Shown here: positions 26,078-34,879 of the stretch, one piece after another
Numbering within the stretch: the stretch's first letter is position 1
How the letters are laid out: every line of letters starts with the position of its first letter
Program-made: the position numbers and the translations under genes
Notes under the pieces: model-generated
Told to the model about the DNA's origin: nothing
The model's database searches: none
What the model saw: only the letters and a program-made list of their open reading frames with translations
Source: Actinomycetes bacterium
Lineage (GTDB): Bacteria; Actinomycetota; Acidimicrobiia; Acidimicrobiales; Microtrichaceae
Assembly (NCBI GenBank): GCA_030621865.1
Contig: JAUXGW010000004.1
Coordinates: forward strand, 1 to 37,068
Direction of reading: 5' to 3'
DNA: 37,068 nt

Positions 26078-27001
26078 CTACCAGTCGATCTGATCACAAC
26101 CCGTGTGGCTGACCGGCTCAACCTGCAATGTGGCGTGGCGGATTCCGTGCTTCTCGGCGAGCACATCCCGGCTCCGGTCGAGGATCGAATGTGCGTCAAT
26201 GTCCTCTTCTGTGGCCAGGTGGGCGGTCAGAACGTCCATGTCTGTGGTGAGGGTCCACACATGCAGGTCATGAACGTTGACGACGCCGTCAAGTGATTCC
26301 AGGTCAGTTCGTATCTGATCCAGGTCGACTCCCTTCGGGGCCGACTGAAGCAGGATGTTCAGTGCCTCCCGGCCGAGCCTGATTGCCCTGGGGAGTATCC
26401 ACAGTCCGATCGCCAGGCCGATCCAGGCATCGAACACCGGATTGCCGGTGATGATTATCAGCGCTCCGCCGGCAACCACACCCACCGAGCCGACTGCATC
26501 GGCCAGGACTTCGAGTCGGGCCCCTGCAGCGGCAAGTGACGTCCCACCGGCGAGGATCTTGAATGAGACCAGATTCGCCACGAGGCCTATCGCGCCCACC
26601 ACGAGCACAGGCCAACCGGGAACTTCAGGGGGATTCTGAATTCTTTCGATCGCTTCGAAGAGCGCCCAGATTCCAACCATCACCAGGAGTGCGGCATTCG
26701 CGAGGGCGGACAGCACCTCCAGGCGGTACAAACCGAACGTTCGGTCATCCCGGGTGGGCCTTGATGCGAGAGTCACCGCCGCGAGCGCCAGGACGATTCC
26801 ACCCACATCGGTGAGCAGATGTGCCGCGTCGGTGAGCAGGGACAGTGATCCGGTGGTGAATCCGAAAACGACCTGAAGCACCAAGGTTGCCGAGGTGATC
26901 ACCAAGGCGATCGTGAGCGGCTTCCTGGCCGCTTCACCGGACCGTGCAAGCGCGGTGCCGTGGTCGTGGCCGTGGCCGGCCCGTCCCCGATCCTCAGTCA
27001 T
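26078..27001 (-). CDS. Cation diffusion facilitator (CzcD/ZnT-like) with His-rich N-terminus
   Basis: 'GHGHDHG', 'LTDAAHLLTDVGGIVLALAAV', 'LEVLADAVGSVGVVAGG', C-terminal 'VNVHDLHVWTLTTDMDVLTAHL'. Confidence 0.92.
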   Translation of the reverse strand: MTEDRGRAGHGHDHGTALARSGEAARKPLTIALVITSATLVLQVVFGFTTGSLSLLTDAAHLLTDVGGIVLALAAVTLASRPTRDDRTFGLYRLEVLSALANAALLVMVGIWALFEAIERIQNPPEVPGWPVLVVGAIGLVANLVSFKILAGGTSLAAAGARLEVLADAVGSVGVVAGGALIIITGNPVFDAWIGLAIGLWILPRAIRLGREALNILLQSAPKGVDLDQIRTDLESLDGVVNVHDLHVWTLTTDMDVLTAHLATEEDIDAHSILDRSRDVLAEKHGIRHATLQVEPVSHTGCDQIDW

Positions 27002-27698
27002 GGTTCGGCTCGAGGCGATCTGCGGCGTCAACCAGTGAGTCGGTCAACTGCGCATGGATCTCCTCACCTTGGCGGGCGGTCGCGGTTTCGGGATTGCCGA
27101 GTACCCCGTTGGTTGACACGGCGAGTACCCCGGACTCCGTCAGTTCCCTTTTCAGGTGCTCCACGGGCATTGTGTTTCCCGCATCAGCGAGATCCATCGC
27201 CACAGCTTCGGGGCGAAGGTGGAGCATGAGGGATGTCTCTGTGTGCCCGGCGTGGGCGTCGGCGTCGGGAAGGTGAGGGTTCCACGCGTCGACTGTGCGA
27301 CCCTCGGTGCGCAGTAGTGAAACAGCGTTGCTCACAGCCGCCACATTGCCACCGTGGCCGTTGACCAACAACACCGCGGCGAATGGCTTCGGCAACTCTG
27401 AGTCCTGCGGGGGGATCGCGCTGCGAACGAGCTCCACGATGAGGTCCCTCAGGATGTCCGTACCGATTGAGATCGTGCCGGGGAATCCCTGATGCTCGCC
27501 GGAAGCCCCCAGGGAAACAGTGGGAGCCACCACAACGCTGGGGCGCAGTCGAGCCAGGGAAAGGCTCATTTGCTCGGCGATGATGGTGTCGGTGTTGAGA
27601 GGCAGATGCGGACCGTGCTGTTCGCAGCTGCCCAGCGGCACCGCCAGGATTCGGCTGCCGGTGACCTCTGGCCAACGCATGGCCGCAAGTTCAGTCAT
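26994..27698 (-). CDS. mftE: Mycofactocin precursor peptide peptidase (creatininase family)
   Basis: 'LAVPLGSCEQHGPHLPLNTDTIIAEQ', 'GASGEHQGFPGTISIGTDIL', 'LVNGHGGNVAAV', 'DAHAGHTETSLMLHLRP'. Confidence 0.92.
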   Translation of the reverse strand: MTELAAMRWPEVTGSRILAVPLGSCEQHGPHLPLNTDTIIAEQMSLSLARLRPSVVVAPTVSLGASGEHQGFPGTISIGTDILRDLIVELVRSAIPPQDSELPKPFAAVLLVNGHGGNVAAVSNAVSLLRTEGRTVDAWNPHLPDADAHAGHTETSLMLHLRPEAVAMDLADAGNTMPVEHLKRELTESGVLAVSTNGVLGNPETATARQGEEIHAQLTDSLVDAADRLEPNHD

Positions 27699-28578
27699 CG
27701 GAACCCAGGTATCCCCACTCCGCGAGGCTGTCCATGATCATCCGGGCCGCCTCCGAAGGGTCGGCCTTGACGGTCCGCGGCGGCGACGTGTCGGAAAGCG
27801 AACCGGTCAACTCGAGGATCCGGTCGAATGCGGATTCTCCACCTGGTCCCGCAAGGGTGCGTGCCCTGGGGCGCCAGGGAGTGGTTCTCGGGGGATCCGA
27901 TTCACCGTGGCTGTGGCCACCGCGAACTTCCACCTCGGCGTCGGTATGGGCCGATTCGCCCATTGAGGCGTCCAGCGCTGCCCGCCGCAGGGTGGCGATC
28001 CCGCCTTCCACCGAGATCACGGCGGGAATCGGGATCCTGATGCGTTCCCGTCGTGCTCCGTCGAGTCGTCGAATCGCGACGATCGTGTGATCGTCAGCGG
28101 GTTCCGCAGACACGGGTTCCACAGACAGCAGTCCGAGGGCCTGGCAGAAATCCAGATGGTGAGCGAGCATCGCCGGAACTGCACCGGATGAACGGTCATA
28201 GGACATGTCACCGCAGACCACGAGATCCACATCGAGATCCGTTTGTCCGAGCGTTCGCACCAACAACTCGGCCACGGTGGCCGTTTCCAGCTGTCCGGGA
28301 ATGTCCACCCGAACGGTTCTCGAGAACCCGGAAGCCGCTACTTCCAGAAGTGAGCGGTCTGCGTTGGCAGGTCCGGCGCACACGAGGACAGCGGTTCCGG
28401 ACCAGGCTTCGGCGATACTCAGTGCTGTTTCGGCGGCCGACAGGTCGGCAGCGGAGAATCCCCCGCCACGGCGCGAAGGGGCCAAGGTGCCCTGCACCGA
28501 ATCGAGCTCCGGCCTGAGGTCAACCCACTTGATGCAGGCCGCCACCACTGGTGACAGGAACGTGTCCTTCGGGTTCAT
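27691..28578 (-). CDS. etfB: Electron transfer flavoprotein beta-like subunit (FixA/EtfB; mycofactocin-associated)
   Basis: 'VVAACIKWVDLRPELD', 'DLSAAETALSIAEAW', 'DLVVCGDMSYDRSSGAVPAMLAHHLDFCQAL'; adjacent to FixX/FixC/EtfA genes. Confidence 0.82.
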   Translation of the reverse strand: MNPKDTFLSPVVAACIKWVDLRPELDSVQGTLAPSRRGGGFSAADLSAAETALSIAEAWSGTAVLVCAGPANADRSLLEVAASGFSRTVRVDIPGQLETATVAELLVRTLGQTDLDVDLVVCGDMSYDRSSGAVPAMLAHHLDFCQALGLLSVEPVSAEPADDHTIVAIRRLDGARRERIRIPIPAVISVEGGIATLRRAALDASMGESAHTDAEVEVRGGHSHGESDPPRTTPWRPRARTLAGPGGESAFDRILELTGSLSDTSPPRTVKADPSEAARMIMDSLAEWGYLGSDD

Positions 28579-28868
28579 GTCTTGTGGAACACCACTCCGT
28601 GGCCACCCTCCGGATAGGACCAGTCGATGGCACCTTCGGTGTTGCATGCCAGGGAGCAGGCGCCGCATTCGAAGCACTGTTCGTAGTTGAAGACGATTCC
28701 GCCATCGGAGGTGGGGACGAACAGGTTCGCGGGGCAAGCGGTTATGCAGCCGCGGACACTGCAGTCGCGACACAACGTGTCGTCCACTGTGATGTGGGCG
28801 CTTTCACCCACACGGAACTCCACCGAGTCCATGCGAGTTTCGAAGCTTATTTGTGAGTAGCCGCTCAT
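28575..28868 (-). CDS. fixX: FixX-like ferredoxin
   Basis: 'CRDCSVRGCITACPANLF' and 'CFECGACSLACN'; ATGA-type overlaps with neighbours. Confidence 0.9.
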   Translation of the reverse strand: MSGYSQISFETRMDSVEFRVGESAHITVDDTLCRDCSVRGCITACPANLFVPTSDGGIVFNYEQCFECGACSLACNTEGAIDWSYPEGGHGVVFHKT

Positions 28869-30235
28869 CCGAAGCCCCTGATCGCCTTGACGGACTCACG
28901 GATCAGGTCCCGGAATCGCACGCCGTTGGTTTTCATCTCACTGCGGATTATTCGACGCAAGCCGGGTTTGGGCGCCGGATTGTCGACGTGGAAGAACTGC
29001 TCCGCCACTCCGCAGGCCATTCCCGGGAGCCTGGTCTGGGCCAGGTCGCCCATCACCAGGTGAGGGATCTCACGCAGCTTCCGGTGATCGGAGAGCACGA
29101 AGGATGATTCCAGCCGTGTCCGGTATCCCTCGAGACCTTCAGCGGAAGTGTCACCTCTTTGTATTGCGCGGTGGGTGGCTCGGCCGGCGGCCGCACCGGA
29201 GCCGATCGCGAAGTTCACTCCCTCGAGCCAGACTCCGGCAGCCAGACACATCGATGCGGCGTCGCCTGCAACCAGGAGTCCGTTGCCAATGAGCTCCGGC
29301 ATGGCCTCGTAGCCGCCTTCGGGAATCATGTGTGCCGAGTATTCCCTGACTTCTCCGCCTTCCACGAGGGGAGCGATTCCCGCGTGCTGCTTCATCTGGT
29401 GCAGGAGTTGCTCAGGTCTCTTGTCGCCCTTGGCCAGTTCGGGCAACGACAGCACCAAACCCACCGACACGGTGTCGCGATTGGTGTAGACGAATCCGCC
29501 ACCGGGCACCCCACCTGTGCAACCAAGGATCTCGATGTCCACGCCGTGATCACCGCGTACCCCGAATCTGGCGTCGATCACTTCGGATGGAAGGGCAATC
29601 GTCTCCTTCACACCCACTGTGAAGTTGGCAGGATCCAGGTTCTCGTACAGGCCCGCTTCTCTGGCGAGGAAGGAGTTGGCACCGTCACAGGCGATCACGA
29701 CCTTGGCCCTCAATTCGCCGCCCGGCCTGTCCGTGGTGACTCCTACAACCTGTTCACCTTCGTGGATCAGCCCGGTTGCAGTGGTGGAACAGACCACGCG
29801 CGCCCCGGCCTCTGCAGCCTTGTCCGCGAGCCACTGATCGAAGTCCGGCCGGTAGGCAGTTGCACCGTTGTACGGAGGATCGCCCCACCGGTCGGAGCGG
29901 TAGTCGATGGTGAGGGCCTGATCGCCGCTGAGCATCATGGTCTGGCGCCGGGTCACCCAGCGCTGGATGGGAGCCTCTTCCCACCACTTCGGCACCAACG
30001 TGTCGAGGATTCGGCCGTAGATGACACCGCCGTACATGTTTTTGGATCCGGGAAAGGGTCCACGTTCGAGAAGCACCACTGAGTGGCCGTTGCGAGCCAA
30101 TTCCAGGGCTGCCGCGCTGCCGGCTGGACCGGCTCCGACGACGATCGCGTCCACTTCGGAGCCTGCTGCATCTGCACGTTGTAGTGGGTCTGGGCGCGGC
30201 GATCCCTCGGGGCGCGGCGATTCCCCGGGGATCAT
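28865..30235 (-). CDS. fixC: FixC-like ETF:quinone oxidoreductase family flavoprotein
   Basis: 'DAIVVGAGPAGSAAALELARNGHSVVLLERGPFPGSKNMYGGVIYGRIL', 'LLVAGDAASMCLAAGVWLEGVNFAIGSG'. Confidence 0.93.
   Translation of the reverse strand: MIPGESPRPEGSPRPDPLQRADAAGSEVDAIVVGAGPAGSAAALELARNGHSVVLLERGPFPGSKNMYGGVIYGRILDTLVPKWWEEAPIQRWVTRRQTMMLSGDQALTIDYRSDRWGDPPYNGATAYRPDFDQWLADKAAEAGARVVCSTTATGLIHEGEQVVGVTTDRPGGELRAKVVIACDGANSFLAREAGLYENLDPANFTVGVKETIALPSEVIDARFGVRGDHGVDIEILGCTGGVPGGGFVYTNRDTVSVGLVLSLPELAKGDKRPEQLLHQMKQHAGIAPLVEGGEVREYSAHMIPEGGYEAMPELIGNGLLVAGDAASMCLAAGVWLEGVNFAIGSGAAAGRATHRAIQRGDTSAEGLEGYRTRLESSFVLSDHRKLREIPHLVMGDLAQTRLPGMACGVAEQFFHVDNPAPKPGLRRIIRSEMKTNGVRFRDLIRESVKAIRGFG
30192..30227. 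repeat. 18-bp tandem repeat x2 at fixC 5' end (gggcgcggcgat[c/t]ccc..)
   Basis: Encodes 'ESPRPEGSPRPD'. Confidence 0.85.
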
Positions 30236-31152
30236 TGTGAACCTCCGGCACCCAGGAGCCGTTCGAGTTCGGTCAGCGTTTCGTTGGCGTCGCTGACGAT
30301 CGCAAGATCGGCCAGATCCATCATCGGGCAGTGAGGTTCGGTGTTCACCGAGATCATGTGCTGCGGCTGACCGAGTCCCGAGGTGTGCTGGACTGCTCCC
30401 GAGATGCCGAATGCCAGATACAGCTCGGGGTCCACCACAACTCCCGTGGTTCCGATCTGCCGGCTGTGCGGCAGCCAGCCTTTGTCGGTGATCACGCGTG
30501 TGGTCCCGACCGAGGCGTTCATGGCCTTGGCAATACGCCCCAGTTGTTCGAAGCGGTCCGCTGATTCCAGCCCGTTTCCTCCGCCGAGGATCCGCGGTGC
30601 TTCCGCCAGATCCATGGTTGTCACATCAGGAGGCAGCACCTCCAGAATCTCCGCATCGGGCACCGGCACGCTCCTGGGCGAGATCGAGGGAGTCAGGGCC
30701 ACGGGTTCGGGCAGGTCGATGTCCTGCGGTTGTGTCCCCCGGACTCCCGGTTGCAGGGTCACGATGCTTGCGCCGCCAAGAAGATGTTCCACCATCACGA
30801 TTCCCTGGAATCCGATGCAGGTGACGCCGTGGGGGCGAACTTCGATCGCACCGGCAAACAGAGGTCGTTCGAGCTGAGCTGCGAGGCGGGGCGCCAGGTC
30901 GCGGCCGTCGGGGCTGGCCGGCAGAAGCACGATGTCCTCTGCGAGTAGTTCATCGGCCAGTGAGGCCGCCCACATCCCCGGGGCAAAACCCGGTGTGTCC
31001 CAGTACTGGATTTCGGTGGCGATTCCCCTCAGCCCGGTCAGTGCCTCCAGTGGGGATTCCCCAACCAGCAGAACCCGGCCTCCGGCTTCGGCGACGGATT
31101 CAGCACCACCTGCGGGAAGTTCTCCGTCGCGAATCGGGACCACTGCGATCAT
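30232..31152 (-). CDS. etfA: Electron transfer flavoprotein alpha-like subunit (FixB/EtfA; mycofactocin-associated)
   Basis: C-terminal FAD-domain signature 'RQIGTTGVVVDPELYLAFGISGAVQHTSGLGQPQHMISVNTEPHCPMMDLADLAIVSD'. Confidence 0.9.
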   Translation of the reverse strand: MIAVVPIRDGELPAGGAESVAEAGGRVLLVGESPLEALTGLRGIATEIQYWDTPGFAPGMWAASLADELLAEDIVLLPASPDGRDLAPRLAAQLERPLFAGAIEVRPHGVTCIGFQGIVMVEHLLGGASIVTLQPGVRGTQPQDIDLPEPVALTPSISPRSVPVPDAEILEVLPPDVTTMDLAEAPRILGGGNGLESADRFEQLGRIAKAMNASVGTTRVITDKGWLPHSRQIGTTGVVVDPELYLAFGISGAVQHTSGLGQPQHMISVNTEPHCPMMDLADLAIVSDANETLTELERLLGAGGSQ

Positions 31153-31218
31153 TGGATGCCACGCTACCGTCCACGGAATATTCGGGATCAATCGAGCTGG
31201 CATGACACTCTTGGGGCG

Positions 31219-31986
31219 ATGAGTGAGCGTCTGGCTCTGGTCACCGGAGCAGCAAGGGGTATCGGCGCGGCCACGGCCATCAGGCTCGCCGAGGCCGGGG
31301 ACCGTGTGGTCTGCCTGGACATATGCGCGGATGACCCGACGCTCGACTACTCGTTCTCCACCTTCGAGGATCTGGCTGCGACCGTTGAAGCCTGTGGGGC
31401 CGGGGCGGAAGGTGTGGCCGGTGACGTCCGCGACCGGACCTCTCTCGCCGGATGCCTCGAGGACTACAGATTCGACGTGGTGGTGTGCGCCGCAGGCGCT
31501 GTCTGGGGCGGCAAGGAGTTGTGGGACACGCCGGAAGCAGCCTGGCGACAGATGATGGCAGTGAACCTCGATGGTGTGTTCAACACTGCGGGTGTGACCA
31601 TTCCGGCGATGATCGAATCGGAGAAGCCGGGGAGGTTCGTGGCCGTGGCATCAGCGGCATCAATGAGGGGATTACATCTCATGGGCGCGTACGCCGCCGC
31701 CAAGCATGGGGTTGTGGGGCTGATCAGATCACTGGCAGCCGACCTGGCCGACACGGGGGTAACCGCAAACGCAGTTGCCCCGGGAGCCACATCCACCGTG
31801 GTACTTGAAGCGTCTGCGGATGTTTATTCCCTGGAGGACTCTTCCGAGTTCGCCGATCACCACACGAACCAACGGGTACTGCAACCTGACGAGATCGCCG
31901 ATGCGATCGTCTGGTTGTGCTCCGGTGGTGCCTCGGCCGTCACGGGTTCGGTGGTTGCGGTGGATGGTGGAATGACTGCCACCTGA
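31219..31986 (+). CDS. Mycofactocin-coupled SDR family oxidoreductase
   Basis: 'LALVTGAARGIGAATAIRLAEAGDRVVCLDICADDPTLDYSFSTFEDLAATVEA' carries the insertion after the NAD-binding Asp typical of the MFT-coupled SDR subfamily; 'YAAAKHGVVGL' catalytic YxxxK. Confidence 0.9.
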   Translation: MSERLALVTGAARGIGAATAIRLAEAGDRVVCLDICADDPTLDYSFSTFEDLAATVEACGAGAEGVAGDVRDRTSLAGCLEDYRFDVVVCAAGAVWGGKELWDTPEAAWRQMMAVNLDGVFNTAGVTIPAMIESEKPGRFVAVASAASMRGLHLMGAYAAAKHGVVGLIRSLAADLADTGVTANAVAPGATSTVVLEASADVYSLEDSSEFADHHTNQRVLQPDEIADAIVWLCSGGASAVTGSVVAVDGGMTAT

Positions 31987-31987
31987 C

Positions 31988-33361
31988 ATGCCCCGTTCTT
32001 CATCGACCACGTTGCTGACCGTTTCCGCCGACCGCACACTGCGCAGGCTCGCACCCCGGGTGTGGGTGGGTGGAGCGCCGATGCGGATGTTCCGGGTGAG
32101 TGATGCAGGTGACGAACTTCTCGCCCGGTTGGCTTCTGATGAGCAGATTTCGGTCAACGGCGAGGCGGCCAAGCGCCTTCTGCGGCGTCTTGTTGATGCC
32201 GGGGCCGCCCATCCAGTGGTGGATGGTGTCCCTTCGCGATTCAGCGGTCGAGACGTGACCGCGGTGGTGGCGGTCCGCGACAATCCGGATGGCATCCGAT
32301 CGCTGGGCAACCTGTCTGCCAGTGTGGAATTTGTGGTGGTGGTTGACGACGGGTCCGGCGATCCGGGTGCTCATTCGGCCGCAGCGCGGGACATCGGCGC
32401 AAAGTACGTGCGCTTGGAGAGCTCCGGTGGACCGGGTGCCGCAAGGAACGCCGGCGCGAAGTTGGCGAGGACAGATCTGCTCGCGTTCGTTGATTCGGAT
32501 GTGGAGGTGACCACGCAGTGGTTGGTTCCCCTTCTTGCGCACTTTGAAGATGAGGCGGTGGAAGTGGTTGCACCGCGTGTCGGCACCCGGGACCGAGGCG
32601 ATCCGATCTCCGCTTATGAGGCGAACTCCTCACCTCTGGACTTGGGCTCCGAACCAGCCAATGTCCGGCCCGGCTCGATGGTCTCCTTCGTTCCGGCTGC
32701 GGCATTGCTGGTGCGCTCGGAGGCGTTCGCCGCACTCGGCGGATTCAATCCGGATCTCCGATTCGGCGAAGACGTCGACTTCGTCTGGCGTGTCGAGGCC
32801 GATGGGGGATCCATTCGGTACGAGCCGGCTTCGGAGGTGATGCACTTGCCAAGATCCACCTGGGCCGGATTGCTGCGCCAGAGGATCGACTACGGGTCGT
32901 CCGCGGCCGAACTGGCAGAGCGGCATCGCGGGAGCGTGCCGCCGGTCGTGCTCTCCCCGTGGAGTGCAGGTGTGTGGCTCAATGTGGTTGCCGGCCATCG
33001 GTTCAGGGCCTTGGTGATTGCAGCGTCCTCGGGTATTGCCCTGGCTCGGAAGCTCGATCAGGTGACTCCCGGGGTTGCACTGCGGCTTGTGATTGCCGGT
33101 CATCTGGGTGCCGGCCGCCAGCTTGCCAAGGCGGCGGTGCGCGAATGGTGGCCGGTGCTGGCGGTGGCGTCGCTGATGTCCCGCCAGGCCCGCCGCGCTG
33201 CACTGATGGCTGTTGCCGCCCGGGTTCTCGGCGACGGTCGACCGCCCGCTCAGCGCGTGATCGGAATTGTCGATGACATGGCCTACGGCGCGGGAGTGTG
33301 GAAAGGCGTCGTGCGGCGCAGATCCGTGAAGGCCCTGCTGCCCCGAATCACCCGCAGGTGA
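31988..33361 (+). CDS. mftF: Mycofactocin glycosyltransferase (GT2 type)
   Basis: 'VVVVDDGSGDPGAHS', 'GPGAARNAGAKLARTDLLAFVDSDVEV', 'GGFNPDLRFGEDVDFVWR'. Confidence 0.92.
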   Translation: MPRSSSTTLLTVSADRTLRRLAPRVWVGGAPMRMFRVSDAGDELLARLASDEQISVNGEAAKRLLRRLVDAGAAHPVVDGVPSRFSGRDVTAVVAVRDNPDGIRSLGNLSASVEFVVVVDDGSGDPGAHSAAARDIGAKYVRLESSGGPGAARNAGAKLARTDLLAFVDSDVEVTTQWLVPLLAHFEDEAVEVVAPRVGTRDRGDPISAYEANSSPLDLGSEPANVRPGSMVSFVPAAALLVRSEAFAALGGFNPDLRFGEDVDFVWRVEADGGSIRYEPASEVMHLPRSTWAGLLRQRIDYGSSAAELAERHRGSVPPVVLSPWSAGVWLNVVAGHRFRALVIAASSGIALARKLDQVTPGVALRLVIAGHLGAGRQLAKAAVREWWPVLAVASLMSRQARRAALMAVAARVLGDGRPPAQRVIGIVDDMAYGAGVWKGVVRRRSVKALLPRITRR

Positions 33362-33370
33362 CCGGAGTGT

Positions 33371-33565
33371 TCACTCGACCAGGGTGATTGCGTACTCGGG
33401 GCAGTTGTCGGCCGCGAGATTCGCCTTCTCCTGGAGGTCAGCCGGGACTTCACCGTCCACAAGCAGTACGGCGTATCCATCGTCGTCCACGTCGAACAAC
33501 TCCGGTGCCAGCAGGTAACACCGGTTGTGTCCCTGGCAGAGGTCGCGGTCGTACTTGATTTTCAT
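33371..33565 (-). CDS. [3Fe-4S] ferredoxin (CxxHxxC type), P450 partner
   Basis: 'DLCQGHNRCYLLAPELFDVDDDGYA...NCPEYAI'. Confidence 0.92.
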   Translation of the reverse strand: MKIKYDRDLCQGHNRCYLLAPELFDVDDDGYAVLLVDGEVPADLQEKANLAADNCPEYAITLVE

Positions 33566-34797
33566 GGGTTTTGCTCCATTGATCCGGAGATGATCAGGGG
33601 TAATTCACGGGGACCGCGGACCTGGCCCGTTGACCAGCGCACCGCGTCCGGGTCGGAGGACTGAAGTTCCATCGTGTCGATGGCCTTCACCCATTCCTCG
33701 AGTGCAATACGCAGTTCCATGCGAGCCAGATTGCTGCCGAGGCAGCGGTGGATTCCCAATCCAAAGGCCGCGTGGCGATTCTGCTTGCGATCAATCAGGA
33801 ACTCATCGGCTGCGGAGAAGGCGTCCTCATCGCGGTTTGCCGACGGAAACGGGAGCAGTACCCAGTCGTCCGCCTTCATCTCGGCATCCTTGAACGTGAT
33901 GTCGTGCGAGACCGATCGTGCCATCGTGACCGGTGCGTAGAAGCGCAGGAATTCCTCCACGGCGAACGGCATGAGGTCAGGTTCGGACCTGAGCCTCCTG
34001 AGGTCCTCGGGATTCTGGGCGAGATGCCAGAGTGACGCGCCGATTGCGGACCATGTGGTGTCGATTCCGGCGATGATCAGAAGTGCAATGGTGCCTCCGA
34101 TGTGGTTGTCGGTGAGCGGTTCCCCCTCCATCTCGAGATCCAGGAGGTAGCTGATCAGATCGCTGCCTCCCGGGTTTTCCCGTCGATCTCCCACCGTCCT
34201 CTCGAGGTAGGTGTCGAGGAGGATGTCATCCTCTGCAACCTCCGCCTGGCCCGGCGTTTCCATGATCCGGTGAATGAATCCGCGGAACGTGTCGCCGTCT
34301 GATTCGGGCAGGCCCAGCATCTTGGCGATGATTCGCACTGGAATGTGCTGTGCATATCCGGTGGCAGCGTCGGCGCGGCCTTCGTTGTCGGCGGCGGATT
34401 CAAGAAGGTCCGCGATCAGTTCACGGCAGACATCGCGCGTGGTCGGTTCGAGTTGGGCAACGGCCTTCGGACCGAAGGCAGGCAGCAGGATCTTTCGCGC
34501 CATCTGGTGAAACGGCGGGTCCGAGGTGATTGGAGGAGCGCCACCAACGGGTGCCTCTCCCATCGGACCCCAGTCGTTCACGATCACCGATCGCGACGTG
34601 AAGTGCTCGGTGTCATGCGCGATCTCGGAGATGTCCTCGTGGGTCGCCGGGAACCAGCAACCACCGAACCTGTCGGTGTGTGCCACCGGGCACTCCTCGC
34701 GGAACTCCGCCCAGATCTCCGGCGCGTTCTGGGCCCAGTCCGCAACGGTGTGATCAAAGTCGGTCTTCCAGTCGGAGACTTGTGAGTCGTTTGCCAT
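33562..34797 (-). CDS. Cytochrome P450
   Basis: Heme motif 'FGLGIHRCLGSNLARME', I-helix 'LLIIAGIDTTWSAIG', ExxR region 'EEFLRFYAPV'. Confidence 0.96.
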   Translation of the reverse strand: MANDSQVSDWKTDFDHTVADWAQNAPEIWAEFREECPVAHTDRFGGCWFPATHEDISEIAHDTEHFTSRSVIVNDWGPMGEAPVGGAPPITSDPPFHQMARKILLPAFGPKAVAQLEPTTRDVCRELIADLLESAADNEGRADAATGYAQHIPVRIIAKMLGLPESDGDTFRGFIHRIMETPGQAEVAEDDILLDTYLERTVGDRRENPGGSDLISYLLDLEMEGEPLTDNHIGGTIALLIIAGIDTTWSAIGASLWHLAQNPEDLRRLRSEPDLMPFAVEEFLRFYAPVTMARSVSHDITFKDAEMKADDWVLLPFPSANRDEDAFSAADEFLIDRKQNRHAAFGLGIHRCLGSNLARMELRIALEEWVKAIDTMELQSSDPDAVRWSTGQVRGPRELPLIISGSMEQNP

Positions 34798-34879
34798 CGG
34801 TGCTCCTTGAGTTCTTCCGGATCGTAGCGAGATGTGGTCATGGACACACGGAATCCTCTGTGGGTGCTAGTGATGACCC

